From assembly GCF_003852895.1 (NCBI RefSeq), contig NZ_QUSW01000001.1:744001-808000 (forward strand): a stretch of DNA of 64,000 nucleotides, given 5' to 3'. How positions within the stretch are numbered: the first letter of the stretch is position 1; every line of letters starts with the position of its first letter. Below, in pieces: positions 10,793 through 20,290 of the stretch. The DNA is from Rhizobacter terrae. Its GTDB lineage: Bacteria > Pseudomonadota > Gammaproteobacteria > Burkholderiales > Burkholderiaceae_C. A model generated the notes under the pieces. It made no database searches and was not told where the DNA came from. It saw only the letters and a program-made list of their open reading frames with translations. Both the position numbers and the translations under genes were made by a program.

Positions 10793-10881
10793 GAGAACTT
10801 CTCCGGGCGCACCAGCGCGGCGACGAGATAGATCAGCAGGCCCACCGACACGGCACTGCCCAGCACATGGAGCCAGCTCAT
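10789..10881 (-). CDS. kdpF: KdpF, small stabilising subunit
   Basis: A 30-residue single-helix peptide, [20 protein letters not shown] followed by [10 protein letters not shown]. It ends with the RPE(K/R)F motif diagnostic of KdpF. The peptide packs on the KdpFABC complex in the inner membrane and stabilises it. The start overlaps the stop of the preceding small ORF as ATGA, and its stop overlaps the kdpA GTG start, so three consecutive genes are translationally linked. Confidence 0.92.
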   Translation of the reverse strand: MSWLHVLGSAVSVGLLIYLVAALVRPEKFS

Positions 10882-10973
10882 GCCGCAGGCCCCTTCAAGG
10901 TGGCGCAGCCTGCGGCCATGCCGGCCATCAAAAGCCAGAACGCAGCAGCCAGCGCGAGATAAACGACATCCAT
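10878..10973 (-). CDS. Small membrane peptide upstream of kdpF, first gene of the kdp operon
   Basis: A 31-codon ORF beginning [20 protein letters not shown]. It has one hydrophobic helix and a cysteine in its second half. A strong Shine-Dalgarno AAAGGAGG lies at about 10981-10988, about 8 bases before the ATG, and is the best ribosome site of the operon. Its TGA overlaps the kdpF ATG. I recall comparable short ORFs ahead of kdpF in other proteobacteria, but no function is known to me. It may be a pump-associated micropeptide or simply an entry point for ribosomes that then translate kdpF and kdpA. Confidence 0.7.
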   Translation of the reverse strand: MDVVYLALAAAFWLLMAGMAAGCATLKGPAA

Positions 10974-11000
10974 CCGGACGCCCTCCTTTCATGGAGAGTC

Positions 11001-11006
11001 ATCCTA
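11001..11006 (-). promoter_or_regulatory. kdp: Possible -10 element of the kdp promoter
   Basis: On the minus strand this reads TAGGAT, 28 bases upstream of the first kdp start codon. No good -35 hexamer lies at the normal distance, which would suit a promoter that needs an activator. The nearest of the ATCAAGA repeats falls about where a -35 box would be. Confidence 0.4.
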
Positions 11007-11013
11007 GGAAGAT

Positions 11014-11070
11014 GGGCATCAAGATGTCGGCAAGTTCCGCTCGGCGGGCATCAAGACGGTATCAAGACGG
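11014..11070. promoter_or_regulatory. Phased direct repeats, candidate KdpE operator
   Basis: On the plus strand, ATCAAGA occurs at 11018, 11050 and 11061. The first two copies share the longer GGGCATCAAGA (11014-11024 and 11046-11056). The last two are a tandem ATCAAGACGG with an 11-base period. Spacings of 32 and 11 bases put all copies on one helical face. OmpR-family regulators such as KdpE bind tandem direct repeats with about one-turn spacing next to the -35 region. Assignment to KdpE is inference from position. Confidence 0.5.
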
Positions 11071-11104
11071 CAGGCTCGGTCCGCCGCACCCACCTCGGCC
11101 ACGC

Positions 11105-11777
<673 letters not shown>

Positions 11778-11785
<8 letters not shown>

Positions 11786-13034
11786 AGCGCAGCGCCTCCG
11801 CGGGTTGGACGCGGCTGGCGCGCCAGCTCGGGTACAGCGTGGCCACGAAGGACAGCAGCAAGGAGATGAGGACGATGGGCACGATGTCGGCGCTCTGCGG
11901 GTCGCTGGGCATGCGGCTGATGAGGTAGACGCTGCCGGGCAGGAAGCTGGTGTTCAGCAGGCGCTCGATGGCCGGCACGATCACGTCGATGTTGAAGGCC
12001 ACCAGCAGCCCGAGCAACATGCCCGTCAGCGTGCCGATGACGCCCGAGGCCGCGCCCTGCACCATGAACACGCCCATGATGGAACGCGGCGTGGCGCCCA
12101 GCGTGCGCAGGATGGCGATGTCGGCCTGCTTGTCCGTCACCGTCATCACCAGCGTGGACACGAGGTTGAAGGCCGCCACCGCAACGATGAGCGTGAGGAT
12201 GATGAACATCAGCCGCTTCTCGATCTGCACCGCGTCGAACCAGTTGCGGTTGGTGCGCGTCCAGTCGCGGACCTCGACCTCCGGGCCCAGGATGCCGGCG
12301 AGCTGGTCGGCCACTTCGCGCGCGGCGTGCACGTCCTTCAGGCGCAGTTGCACGCCGGTCGGGCCGGCCACGCGAAAGAGCCTGGCGGCATCGTCCACGT
12401 GGATGAAGGCCAGGCCGCTGTCGTACTCGTAGTGGCCGGCATTGAAGATGCCCACCACCGTGAAGTGCTTGAGCCGCGGCACCACGCCGGCGGGCGTCAT
12501 CTGGCCGCCGGGGGCGACGATGGTGACCTGGTCGCCCTCGTGCACGCCCAGGTTGCGCGCCAGTTCGCCGCCGAGCACGATGTTCCAGGCGCCGGACTCC
12601 AGCTTGCCAAAGGTCGTGGAGCGGGTGGCGCGGACGAGGTCGGTGACGGTGGCCTCGTCATCGGGCGAGATGCCGCGGATGATGGAGCCGCGCATGTCGT
12701 CGCCGCGGGCGATCAGCGCCTGCGCGGCGATGAAGGGCGCCGCACCCACGACGGCCTTGTTCGTCCGTGCCTTGTCGGCCAGCGCGTGCCAGTCCTGCAG
12801 CGCATCGCCGTGGCCTTCGTAGACCTCGATGTGCGCCACCACCGACAGCATGCGGTCGCGCACCTCCTTCTGGAAGCCGTTCATCACCGACAGCACGATG
12901 ATCAGCGCCGCCACCCCGAGTGCGATGCCCAGCATCGACACGCCCGAGATGAAGGAGATGAAGCCATTGCGCCGCCCGGCGCGCCCGGCGCGGGTGTAGC
13001 GCCAGCCGATCTGGAGTTCGTAGGGCAGGTTCAT
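11778..13034 (-). CDS. lolC: LolC/LolE family lipoprotein-releasing permease
   Basis: A 418-residue permease. An N-terminal transmembrane helix (about 25-50, [21 protein letters not shown]) is followed by a large periplasmic MacB-like domain and three C-terminal helices in an FtsX fold. The N-terminus [15 protein letters not shown] is typical of LolC/E. Only one such gene is present next to lolD, so in this organism LolC and LolE roles may be merged in one LolF-type homodimer, as in many non-enteric proteobacteria; a second copy could lie elsewhere. Confidence 0.92.
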
Positions 13035-13079
13035 TGGGTGGGGATGCTAACTGACGCGGGCGGCAGCGAGCCTGGAATG

Positions 13080-13105
13080 GAAGAAGGCCCCGGAGGGCCT
13101 TCTTC
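13080..13105 (-). terminator. Stem-loop terminator after the small secreted protein
   Basis: Perfect 11-base stem (GAAGAAGGCCC at 13080-13090 pairing with 13095-13105) with a four-base loop, 12 bases past the stop of the minus-strand gene at 13118. On the minus strand the stem ends in CTTCTTC followed by a mixed CATTCC, so the U-tract is poor. It probably ends that transcript before lolC. Confidence 0.65.
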
Positions 13106-13117
13106 TGCCGCAAGCGA

Positions 13118-13426
13118 CTATGGATATGGGAACCACGCCGGCTTGGCGTCACCGCATTTGTCACCTGGCACCGTGTGGCTCCACGTGATCACCTTGTAGG
13201 TACTCCCGTGACCGCCTCTGTACATTTCCTTGATGTCAACGGACAGGGTCGTGGTGTCTACCCCCTTCAACGCGAAATAGGACTGGTAGATTTCCTCTGT
13301 TTTCGGATCCATGGCCGCCCAGCAGGACCGCACCTGGACGGGGCGGGCCGTCTGTGCAGTACAGACATCAGTCCCGCACAGGCCCAAGCCCACAAAGGCA
13401 ACCGCCCATAAGATTGTTGTTTTCAT
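13118..13426 (-). CDS. Small secreted protein of unknown function
   Basis: A 102-residue protein starting MKTTILWAVAFVGLGLCGTD, with a clear signal peptide and cleavage probably after about residue 23 (VCTAQ). The mature part of about 80 residues has cysteines in SCWAAM and DKCGDAK that could form a periplasmic disulfide. I do not recognise a domain. It is followed by a good terminator and preceded by about 300 bases without genes, so it looks like a stand-alone transcription unit. An ATG 9 bases upstream is the alternative start. Confidence 0.6.
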   Translation of the reverse strand: MKTTILWAVAFVGLGLCGTDVCTAQTARPVQVRSCWAAMDPKTEEIYQSYFALKGVDTTTLSVDIKEMYRGGHGSTYKVITWSHTVPGDKCGDAKPAWFPYP

Positions 13427-13728
13427 TTTCAGCATCCTTCAACGAAACTCCCGCTCCGCGGGCAAGGTTCGAATGCCTCTTGACTCACCCTCACTGCACG
13501 CCTCTTGACGAAGCGCTCATGAGAGCGAGGACTCTCACGAGTCAAGCATCCAAAGACCCGCGGCTGGGTTTCGCCTCGTGAAGGCTCGTCGGTTTGGCTT
13601 GAGGGGCACACTGGCGCGAACCCCATCTCAAGCCTAGGACCGGCCAGGAATGGTGTCGCGTCTGAAATGGCCGCAATGCCCGCCATTTGTCCCGGTCAGC
13701 CACTCGCGTGGCTCATTCCCCTGAACGG
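13427..13728. other. Intergenic region, about 300 bases
   Basis: No convincing gene. An open minus-strand frame (13429-13686) has no ribosome site, no recognisable domain and atypical composition. Short inverted repeats are present, such as CGCTC-ATGA-GAGCG and GACT-CTCAC-GAGTC near 13515-13545. The region should hold the promoter of the small secreted protein. Confidence 0.5.
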
Positions 13729-14496
13729 CTACCGCACACCGTCCAGCAGCAGCTTCTCCAGCTCACCCACCTCCGCAATGCCGTTCCTGCGACGCACGGG
13801 CTGGCCGTCCTTGTAGGTGAGGAAGACCGGCAGCCCGTTGACCTGGAGCTTCTCGCCAAAGTGATCCTGCGTGACGGAGGTCCAGGGCCGGTACATGACG
13901 CGCAGGTACTTCACCTTGGCGTCGCCGGATGCCGTCCGCTGCGCGAGCGACTCGAACAGCGGATTGGCTTTCATGCAGAAGACGCACTGGGTCTCGAAGG
14001 ACGAGAGCATCACCACCACCACGCCGCTCGACTTCGCCACGGCCTGCTCGGCCTTGGTCGGGTCCACCTGCTCGATCGAGCCGGTGACGTTCAGCGGGCT
14101 GGGCTTGGGAGGAGGAGGCGGCTCGCCGATCATCTTCCCTTCGAACTTGCCGTCCTGGAACACCAGGCGTGCCGGCACGCCGGGGATGCCGTACTGCTTC
14201 AGGAAGGGTTGGATCTCCGTCGGAAATCGCGACCAAGGCTGCCAGGCCACTTGGACAAAGCGCGCCTTGCCGCCCATCTCCTTCGCGACCCGCTGGAACT
14301 CCGTGTTGGCGCGGATGCACGGACGGCAATTGCTGTCCAGCGAGGTGATCGACACGACGAGCATGCCGGTCTTGTGCGATTGAACCAGCGCCTCGATCGC
14401 GCCAGGCTCGACCGACTCGATCGGTTCTCCCGCCGCCCACACCTGCATCGAGGCCAGCATCAAGACGGCCAACGCCGACAGCCAGCGAACAAACAT
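13729..14496 (-). CDS. Exported protein with two thioredoxin-like domains
   Basis: A 255-residue protein with a signal peptide (about 1-22, ending QVWAAG) and two thioredoxin-like modules. Module one has CRPC (C57, C60) and cis-proline GVP (P108). A proline-rich linker runs from about 125 to 134. Module two has CVFC (C171, C174) and cis-proline GLP (P223). Both active sites look intact, suggesting a periplasmic thiol-disulfide oxidoreductase. The start MFVRWLS is chosen because it begins the signal peptide; the open frame extends 46 codons further into the polA 3' end. It lies 32 bases after the polA stop. Confidence 0.75.
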   Translation of the reverse strand: MFVRWLSALAVLMLASMQVWAAGEPIESVEPGAIEALVQSHKTGMLVVSITSLDSNCRPCIRANTEFQRVAKEMGGKARFVQVAWQPWSRFPTEIQPFLKQYGIPGVPARLVFQDGKFEGKMIGEPPPPPKPSPLNVTGSIEQVDPTKAEQAVAKSSGVVVVMLSSFETQCVFCMKANPLFESLAQRTASGDAKVKYLRVMYRPWTSVTQDHFGEKLQVNGLPVFLTYKDGQPVRRRNGIAEVGELEKLLLDGVR

Positions 14497-14528
14497 CACC
14501 AATCCTCCCTTGCCTGGAATGCCAGGTC

Positions 14529-17312
14529 TCAATGTGCTTCGTCCCAGTTCGGCCCCACGCCGACTTCCGCCACCAGTGGCACCTTCATTGCCGCCACGTC
14601 GGACATGATCTTCGGGATGGCCGCACGCGCCCACTCGACCTCCGCATCCGGCACCTCGAACACCAGTTCGTCGTGCACCTGCATCACCATCTTGGTCGCG
14701 CGGCGCTCCTCATCGAGCACCTTCTGCACGGCGATCATCGACAGCTTGATGAGGTCGGCCGCCGTGCCCTGCATCGGCGCATTGATGGCCTGCCGTTCCG
14801 CGCCCGACTTGCGCGGGCCATTGGGGCTGTTGATCTCCGGCAGCCACAGGCGCCGGCCGAACACCGTCTCCACGAAGCCCTGCGCCTTGGCCGAAGCCTT
14901 GGTCTCGTCCATGTAGCGCTTCACGCCGGGGTATCGGGCGAAGTAGCGCTCGATGTAGGCCGACGCGGCGCTGCGCTCGATGCCCAGGCTGGACGCGAGG
15001 CCGAAGGCGCTCATGCCGTAGATGAGGCCGAAGTTGATGGTCTTGGCATAGCGGCGCTGCTCGCTCGTCACCTCCTCGGGCTTGACGCCGAACACCTCGC
15101 TCGCGGTCGCGCGGTGCACGTCCATGCCTTCGACGAAGGCCTTCACGAGGTTCACGTCTTCGCTGATGTGCGCCATCAGCCGCAGCTCGATCTGCGAGTA
15201 GTCCGCACTCAGCACCACGTGCCCCGGCGGCGCGATGAAGGCCTCGCGAATGCGCCGGCCTTCCGCCGTGCGGATGGGAATGTTCTGCAAGTTGGGGTCG
15301 TTGCTGGACAGCCGCCCCGTCACCGCCACCGCCTGCGCGTAGTTGGTATGCACGCGGCCGGTGGCCGGGTTGACCATCAGCGGCAGCTTGTCGGTGTAGG
15401 TGCCCTTGAGCTTGGACAGGCTGCGATGCTCCAGGATCTTGGCCGGCAGCGGGTAGTCCTCGGCCAGCTTCTCCAGCACTTCTTCGTCGGTGCTGGGCGC
15501 GCCGCTGGCGGTGCGCTTGAGCACGGGCATGGCCAGCTTGGTGTACAGCACCTCGCCAATCTGCTTGGGCGAGCCGATGTTGAAAGGCTGGCCGGCCATG
15601 TCATAGGCCTCGCGTTCGAGCTGCATCATGCGCTCGCCCAGCTGCTGGCTCTGCGCCTGCAAGACGGCAGCGTCGATGAGCACGCCGTTGCGCTCGATGC
15701 GCTTGAGCACCTGCGACACGGGCATCTCGATCTCTTCGTAGATGCGGCGCAGGCCCGCATCGCTTTCGATGCGCGGCCACAGCGTCTGGTGCACGTGCAG
15801 CGTCATGTCGCTGTCTTCGCAGGAGTATTCCGCCGCACGGTTCACCTCGACCTGCGCGAAGGGAATCTGGTTCGCGCCCTTGCCGCACACGTCCTCGTAG
15901 CTCAGGCCGTGGCGCCCCAGGTGGCGGTCGGCCAGGCTTTCCAGGCTGTGCGGCTTGTGCGCCTCGAAGACGTAGCTCTGCAGCATGGTGTCGTGCGCAT
16001 AGCCTTGCACGTCGATGCCGGCGTTGGCGAACACGTGCGTGTCGTACTTGATGTTCTGGCCGAGCTTGAGCTTCGCGGGATTCTCCAGCCAGGGCTTGAA
16101 TCGTGCGAGCACTTCATCCGCAGGCAGTTGGTCCGGTGCGCCGGCGTAGTTGTGGCGCAGCGGAATGTAGGCCGCCTCGCCGGGCGCCACACTCAGCGAG
16201 ATGCCCACGATGCGCGCGACCATGCCATCCAGCGAGTCGGTCTCGGTGTCGATGGCCGTGAGCGGCGCGGTCTCGATCTTCGCCATCCACGCGTCCAGCG
16301 CCTCGCGCGAGACCACCGTCTCGTAGTGCTTGTTGAGCGGTTCAGCAGCAGCCGCAGCAGCAGGCTGTTCCGAGAAAAGGTCGCCACTCGCAATGGCTGC
16401 ATCGCCCGCCAGCTCGGCTTCCAGCTCCTTGCGCATGGTCTTGAAGCCGTAGCGCTGGTAGAACTCCAGCAGCGCCTCGCGCTTCACGTCGCCGAAGGCG
16501 AGCGACTGGAACTCGGGCCAGTCCATCACATGGCCCGCGAGATCGCAGTCGGTCACTACCGTCACCAAGCGACGCCCTTGCGGCAGCCAGTCGAGCGCAC
16601 GCCGCAGGTTGTCGCCCACCACGCCCTTGATGCCCGCCGCATTGGCGATGACGCCATCCAGCGAACCGTGCTCGGCAATCCATTTCACCGCGGTCTTGGG
16701 GCCGACCTTGTCGACCCCGGGCACGTTGTCCACGGTGTCGCCGATGAGCGTGAGGTAGTCGATGATGCGGTCCGGCGGCACGCCGAACTTGGCGATCACG
16801 CCGTCCACGTCCAGCACTTCGGGCGGCTTGCTCATGGTGTTGATGAGCGACACCTTCGGCGTGACGAGCTGGGCCAAGTCCTTGTCGCCGGTGGAGATCA
16901 CGACCTTGTGCCCGCCGCGAGCCGCGGCGCAGGCCAGCGTCCCGATGACATCGTCCGCCTCGACCCCGGGCACCTGCAGCACCGGCCAGCCCAGCAGCTT
17001 GACCACCTCATGGATGGGTTCCACCTGCAAGGCCAGGTCTTCGGGCATGGCGGCCCGGTTGGCCTTGTACTCGGCATACCAATCGTCGCGGAAGGTCTTG
17101 CCCTTGGCATCGAACACACAGGCTGCGTGCTCGCAGGGAATCTTGTCGCGCAGCCACTTGAGCATCGCCACCATGCCGTGGATCGCACCGGTCGGAAACC
17201 CATCGGGGCTGCGCAGGTCCGGCAGCGCGTGGAAGGCACGGTAGAGGTAGCTGGAGCCATCGACCAGCAGCAATGTGCCGGGGTCGGATTCTGTGGTGAT
17301 TTCGGCGGTCAT
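14529..17312 (-). CDS. polA: DNA polymerase I
   Basis: A 927-residue protein, the same length as E. coli Pol I. The 5'-3' exonuclease domain covers about 10-300. The 3'-5' exonuclease has an intact DxE motif (D355, E357 in AIDTETDSLDG), so proofreading should be active. The polymerase domain has motif A DYSQIELR, the O-helix region RRYAKTINFGLIYGMSAFGL and motif C QVHDELVFE. It acts in Okazaki fragment maturation and excision repair. The upstream gap holds the inverted-repeat cluster. Confidence 0.98.
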   Translation of the reverse strand: MTAEITTESDPGTLLLVDGSSYLYRAFHALPDLRSPDGFPTGAIHGMVAMLKWLRDKIPCEHAACVFDAKGKTFRDDWYAEYKANRAAMPEDLALQVEPIHEVVKLLGWPVLQVPGVEADDVIGTLACAAARGGHKVVISTGDKDLAQLVTPKVSLINTMSKPPEVLDVDGVIAKFGVPPDRIIDYLTLIGDTVDNVPGVDKVGPKTAVKWIAEHGSLDGVIANAAGIKGVVGDNLRRALDWLPQGRRLVTVVTDCDLAGHVMDWPEFQSLAFGDVKREALLEFYQRYGFKTMRKELEAELAGDAAIASGDLFSEQPAAAAAAEPLNKHYETVVSREALDAWMAKIETAPLTAIDTETDSLDGMVARIVGISLSVAPGEAAYIPLRHNYAGAPDQLPADEVLARFKPWLENPAKLKLGQNIKYDTHVFANAGIDVQGYAHDTMLQSYVFEAHKPHSLESLADRHLGRHGLSYEDVCGKGANQIPFAQVEVNRAAEYSCEDSDMTLHVHQTLWPRIESDAGLRRIYEEIEMPVSQVLKRIERNGVLIDAAVLQAQSQQLGERMMQLEREAYDMAGQPFNIGSPKQIGEVLYTKLAMPVLKRTASGAPSTDEEVLEKLAEDYPLPAKILEHRSLSKLKGTYTDKLPLMVNPATGRVHTNYAQAVAVTGRLSSNDPNLQNIPIRTAEGRRIREAFIAPPGHVVLSADYSQIELRLMAHISEDVNLVKAFVEGMDVHRATASEVFGVKPEEVTSEQRRYAKTINFGLIYGMSAFGLASSLGIERSAASAYIERYFARYPGVKRYMDETKASAKAQGFVETVFGRRLWLPEINSPNGPRKSGAERQAINAPMQGTAADLIKLSMIAVQKVLDEERRATKMVMQVHDELVFEVPDAEVEWARAAIPKIMSDVAAMKVPLVAEVGVGPNWDEAH

Positions 17313-17356
17313 CGGGCGATTGTCTGCGAAGGCTGATGGCTGTGGTTTCGGGTGGG

Positions 17357-17464
17357 TTGCCGAGGCCGATGGGGTGGCCGACTCCGCTCATGTCCCCCGG
17401 CCTGGGCTGCGCCCAGTCCTCCTCCTTTACTTCGCTACGTCAGCCACCCCATCGGCCTCGGCAA
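17357..17464. repeat. Compact element bounded by 22-base inverted repeats
   Basis: A 108-base segment whose ends are perfect inverted repeats of 22 bases (17357-17378 and 17443-17464; the left arm begins TTGCCGAGGCCGATGG). Inside, read on the minus strand, are the sequence CGTAGCGAAGTAAAGGAGGA, a GC-rich hairpin and CCGGGGGACATGAGCGGA. It has no coding capacity and no clear target-site duplication. It resembles a MITE- or REP-like dispersed intergenic repeat; whether it is multicopy cannot be judged here. Confidence 0.7.
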
Positions 17465-17528
17465 ACACCGCCGTGCCGCACCCTCGCCGCGAAAACCCAG
17501 TGCAGGATCGAGTGGGCTGGGCGCATTG

Positions 17529-17696
17529 CGTAGCGAAGTAAAGGAGGAGGGCCGGACGAAGCCCGGTCCGGGGGAGAGAGCCCGGACACAAACAGTCCAG
17601 TGGACTGTTTGTGCCTGGCGAGCGCCCGACGCCTTGGCGTCGGGCATGAGCGGAGCAGCACACACAGCCCGCTCTCCCGATCCCGCGAAAAACGAA
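17529..17696. repeat. Second, oppositely oriented repeat copy with palindromic insert
   Basis: Starts with a 22-base perfect inverted match (17529-17550) to 17418-17439 of the neighbouring element and continues with the same order: GC-rich hairpin, then CCGGGGGA and, about 80 bases later, CATGAGCGGAG. The extra bases hold two palindromes: 17587-17613 (13-base arms, odd centre, CACAAACAGTCCA) and 17624-17645 (10-base arms GCCCGACGCC). The two copies face each other across about 90 bases. No gene is present between polA and the kinase. Confidence 0.65.
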
Positions 17697-20282
17697 TCAG
17701 GCTCCCTCGGCCTGACGCGAAATCGCCCGTCGCACCTCGCCCATGAAGCGGCCCCTGTCGAAGCCCACCTTGTCCACGATGTCGTGGATGTGGCCATTGA
17801 GCCGCTTGCGGGTGGCCGGCGTCACCTGCCGCGCCGTCACGATCACAATGGGAATGCCCGATGTGCCTGGATGGCCGCTCAGGGCCTCCACCACGTCGAA
17901 GCCGCTCACCTCGGGCATCTCCAGGTCCAGCGCGATCAGGTCGGGGCGGTAGCGGCGGGCCAGCTCGATGCCCTCGGCGCCGCCCGTGGCGCGCAGCACC
18001 GTGTAGCCCGACTGGCGCAAGTGCGTGGCCATGATCTCCACCGCGTTGGCATCGTCGTCCACCACCAGCACCGTCGAATCGCCGCCTGGCTTCAGGCCGA
18101 TGCGCGCCAGGCCGCGTGACAGCACGTGGCGGCCCACCGGCTTTTGCAGCACCAGCGAGGCGCCCAGCGAGAAGCCGCGGCGGTGGTCGGCCATCACCGA
18201 GACCACCACCACGGGAATGTCCGCCCAGGCCGGCACGTCGCGCAGCCGCTCGATGAACTCCCAGCCGTCCATGCCCGGCAAGAGGATGTCGACCGTGATC
18301 ACGTCCGGCGTGATGCTGCCCGTCAGTGCGAGGGCCGCCTCCGCCGAAGTCACGGCGCGCACCTCGAAGCCCTCGGTGCGCAACTGCAGCATCATCAGCG
18401 CGGCGGCCTCGTCGTCGTCTTCGATGATGAGGGCCAGCGGCGTTGGGTTCGCGGTGGCCCGCGCGGCGGCTGGTGCGGGCACGGTGTCCACTGCCACGGG
18501 AGCTTCGGCCTCGCGCCACGGCAGCCACACGGTGAAGCAACTGCCCCGGCCGGTCTCGCTGGTCACCGCCACGGTGCCGCCATGCAGCTCGGCCAGGCGC
18601 TTGACCATCGCCAGGCCGAGCCCGGTGCCCTCGATGCGTTTCGTCAGCTGGTTGGCGATCTGCGTGAACGGCATGAACAGGCGTCGTGCATCCTCGGGCG
18701 TGATGCCGATGCCGGTGTCCACCACCGACAGTTCCACGAAGCGCTGGAACGCGTTGTCCGGCAAGGTCATGCGCACGCCCAGGCCGAAGCCGGGCAAGGC
18801 GCTGTCGGCGGTGGCGCGGTCCACCAGCCGTGCATGCAGGCTCACCTGCCCGTGAGCCGGCGTGAACTTGATGGCGTTGGACAGGAGGTTCAGCACGATC
18901 TGCCGCAGGCGCCGCTTGTCGGCCATGAAGCTGCCCAGCGTGTGCGTGGCCTCCAGGCGCAGCCGCACCTGGGTGGAGGCAGCCTTGTCCGACAGCAGGG
19001 CCACGCTGTCGGCGAGCATGGCGTCCAGGTCGACCGCGGAGAACTCGATCTCCACCTTGTCGGCCTCGATCTTCGACAGGTCCAGCACGTCGTTGATGAG
19101 CGACAACAGGTGCTGGCCGCTCTCGAAGATGTGGCCCACGTAGCCGCCTTGCTGCGGCGTGAGCTCGCCGGCCAGGCCGTCCTTCATCACCTCGGAAAAG
19201 CCGATCACTGCATTCAGCGGCGTGCGCAGCTCGTGCGACATGTTCGACAGGAACTGCGACTTCAGCCGGCTGGCCTCTTCCAGTTGCCGGTTCTGCTCGC
19301 CCAGCGTCAGGTTGACCGCCTCCAGCTGCAGGCTCAGTTCGCGCGCGTCGGCGGCCTTGTGCTGCTCCCGCTCATGGGCCCGGGCCAGGCGGGCATACAG
19401 CGTGCCGTTCTCCGCCGCCAGCATGACGAGCACGAAGCTCGCTGCCAGCAGGCCGTAGATGCGGCCGGCGTAGAAGCCCAGGTCGAAGCGGCCTGCGTTC
19501 AGCACCGCCGACAAGGCGATGTCGAACACCCAGGCGCACATCACCACCAGCAGCCACAGGTCGAGGATGGAGTGCGGCTTGCGCCGCCACAGCACCACGA
19601 TGGCCGCCAGGCTCGCCATCCACACCGACCCCACCACCACACGCATGGCCGGCGAATAGTGGTTGCCCACCATGATGGCCGGCAGCATGGGCGCCCCGGC
19701 GGTGGCCAGCATCACGCACAGCGCCGCGGCCACGAAGGCAAACACCACCACGCCGGCGCCCGGCGGGCGGCCGGCTGCAGCCGGCGGGGCCGAGTCCGCA
19801 CCGCGGGCGGGCAAGGCATAGGCAAGCACGAACACCGGGAAGCCCGTGTGCCAGAACATGTAGATCCACGCCGTGCTCTGGGGTGTGGCGCCCAGCAGGC
19901 CCGTGGGCGCGAACAGCCCCGGGAAGGTGAGCATGTGCATCGCCGCGATGAACGCGGTGAAGAAGTAGCCGCACGACAGCACCTGCAGGCCGGGGCTGCG
20001 TGCGATGCGCGCCTGGCCCAGCAGCAGCAGGGCCGTCATCAGGTCGCCGAAGATGAGCGCGGTCTGGTAGATCGGGATGAACGACCACACCGGCGTGAGC
20101 GGCGTGGTGGCCAGCGGCGCCAGGCCGGTGAAGACCAGCACCGAAGCCACGACCACGCCGAGCGCCACCCGGCGCTCGACGGGGCCGGCCGGGGCGGTGG
20201 ACAACACCGGCGCGGCAGCGGGCAGTGATGACTGCGGCTGCGCCGGAGGTGGGTCGTCGCGCAGCGTGCCCGACATTCCCAT
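17697..20282 (-). CDS. MASE4-type hybrid sensor histidine kinase with two receivers
   Basis: An 861-residue membrane kinase. After a proline-rich N-terminus, a MASE4-like sensor with about seven helices covers 40-290 (IYQTALIFGDL and GLFAPTGLLGATPQSTAW are typical). A coiled coil (300-340) leads to HisKA with phospho-acceptor H350 in SHELRTP. HATPase motifs are DTGIGI and GTGLGLAM. Two receivers follow, with acceptor aspartates D665 and D786. Multi-step phosphorelay is expected, probably ending on the next gene's receiver or a distant partner. No output domain is fused. The signal is unknown. Confidence 0.9.
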   Translation of the reverse strand: MGMSGTLRDDPPPAQPQSSLPAAAPVLSTAPAGPVERRVALGVVVASVLVFTGLAPLATTPLTPVWSFIPIYQTALIFGDLMTALLLLGQARIARSPGLQVLSCGYFFTAFIAAMHMLTFPGLFAPTGLLGATPQSTAWIYMFWHTGFPVFVLAYALPARGADSAPPAAAGRPPGAGVVVFAFVAAALCVMLATAGAPMLPAIMVGNHYSPAMRVVVGSVWMASLAAIVVLWRRKPHSILDLWLLVVMCAWVFDIALSAVLNAGRFDLGFYAGRIYGLLAASFVLVMLAAENGTLYARLARAHEREQHKAADARELSLQLEAVNLTLGEQNRQLEEASRLKSQFLSNMSHELRTPLNAVIGFSEVMKDGLAGELTPQQGGYVGHIFESGQHLLSLINDVLDLSKIEADKVEIEFSAVDLDAMLADSVALLSDKAASTQVRLRLEATHTLGSFMADKRRLRQIVLNLLSNAIKFTPAHGQVSLHARLVDRATADSALPGFGLGVRMTLPDNAFQRFVELSVVDTGIGITPEDARRLFMPFTQIANQLTKRIEGTGLGLAMVKRLAELHGGTVAVTSETGRGSCFTVWLPWREAEAPVAVDTVPAPAAARATANPTPLALIIEDDDEAAALMMLQLRTEGFEVRAVTSAEAALALTGSITPDVITVDILLPGMDGWEFIERLRDVPAWADIPVVVVSVMADHRRGFSLGASLVLQKPVGRHVLSRGLARIGLKPGGDSTVLVVDDDANAVEIMATHLRQSGYTVLRATGGAEGIELARRYRPDLIALDLEMPEVSGFDVVEALSGHPGTSGIPIVIVTARQVTPATRKRLNGHIHDIVDKVGFDRGRFMGEVRRAISRQAEGA

Positions 20283-20290
20283 CCCGGCCC

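Noticed and set aside
13429-13686. An 85-codon minus-strand frame upstream of the small secreted protein
   Set aside because: No ribosome site, no signal peptide or domain, atypical composition; kept as intergenic.
14532-17336. A 934-codon open frame antisense to polA
   Set aside because: polA is a full-length, motif-complete gene; the opposite frame is His/Arg/Val-rich with no domain, as expected from third-position GC bias.
18126-20228. A 700-codon open frame antisense to the hybrid kinase
   Set aside because: Shadow of the kinase gene, with no recognisable domain.
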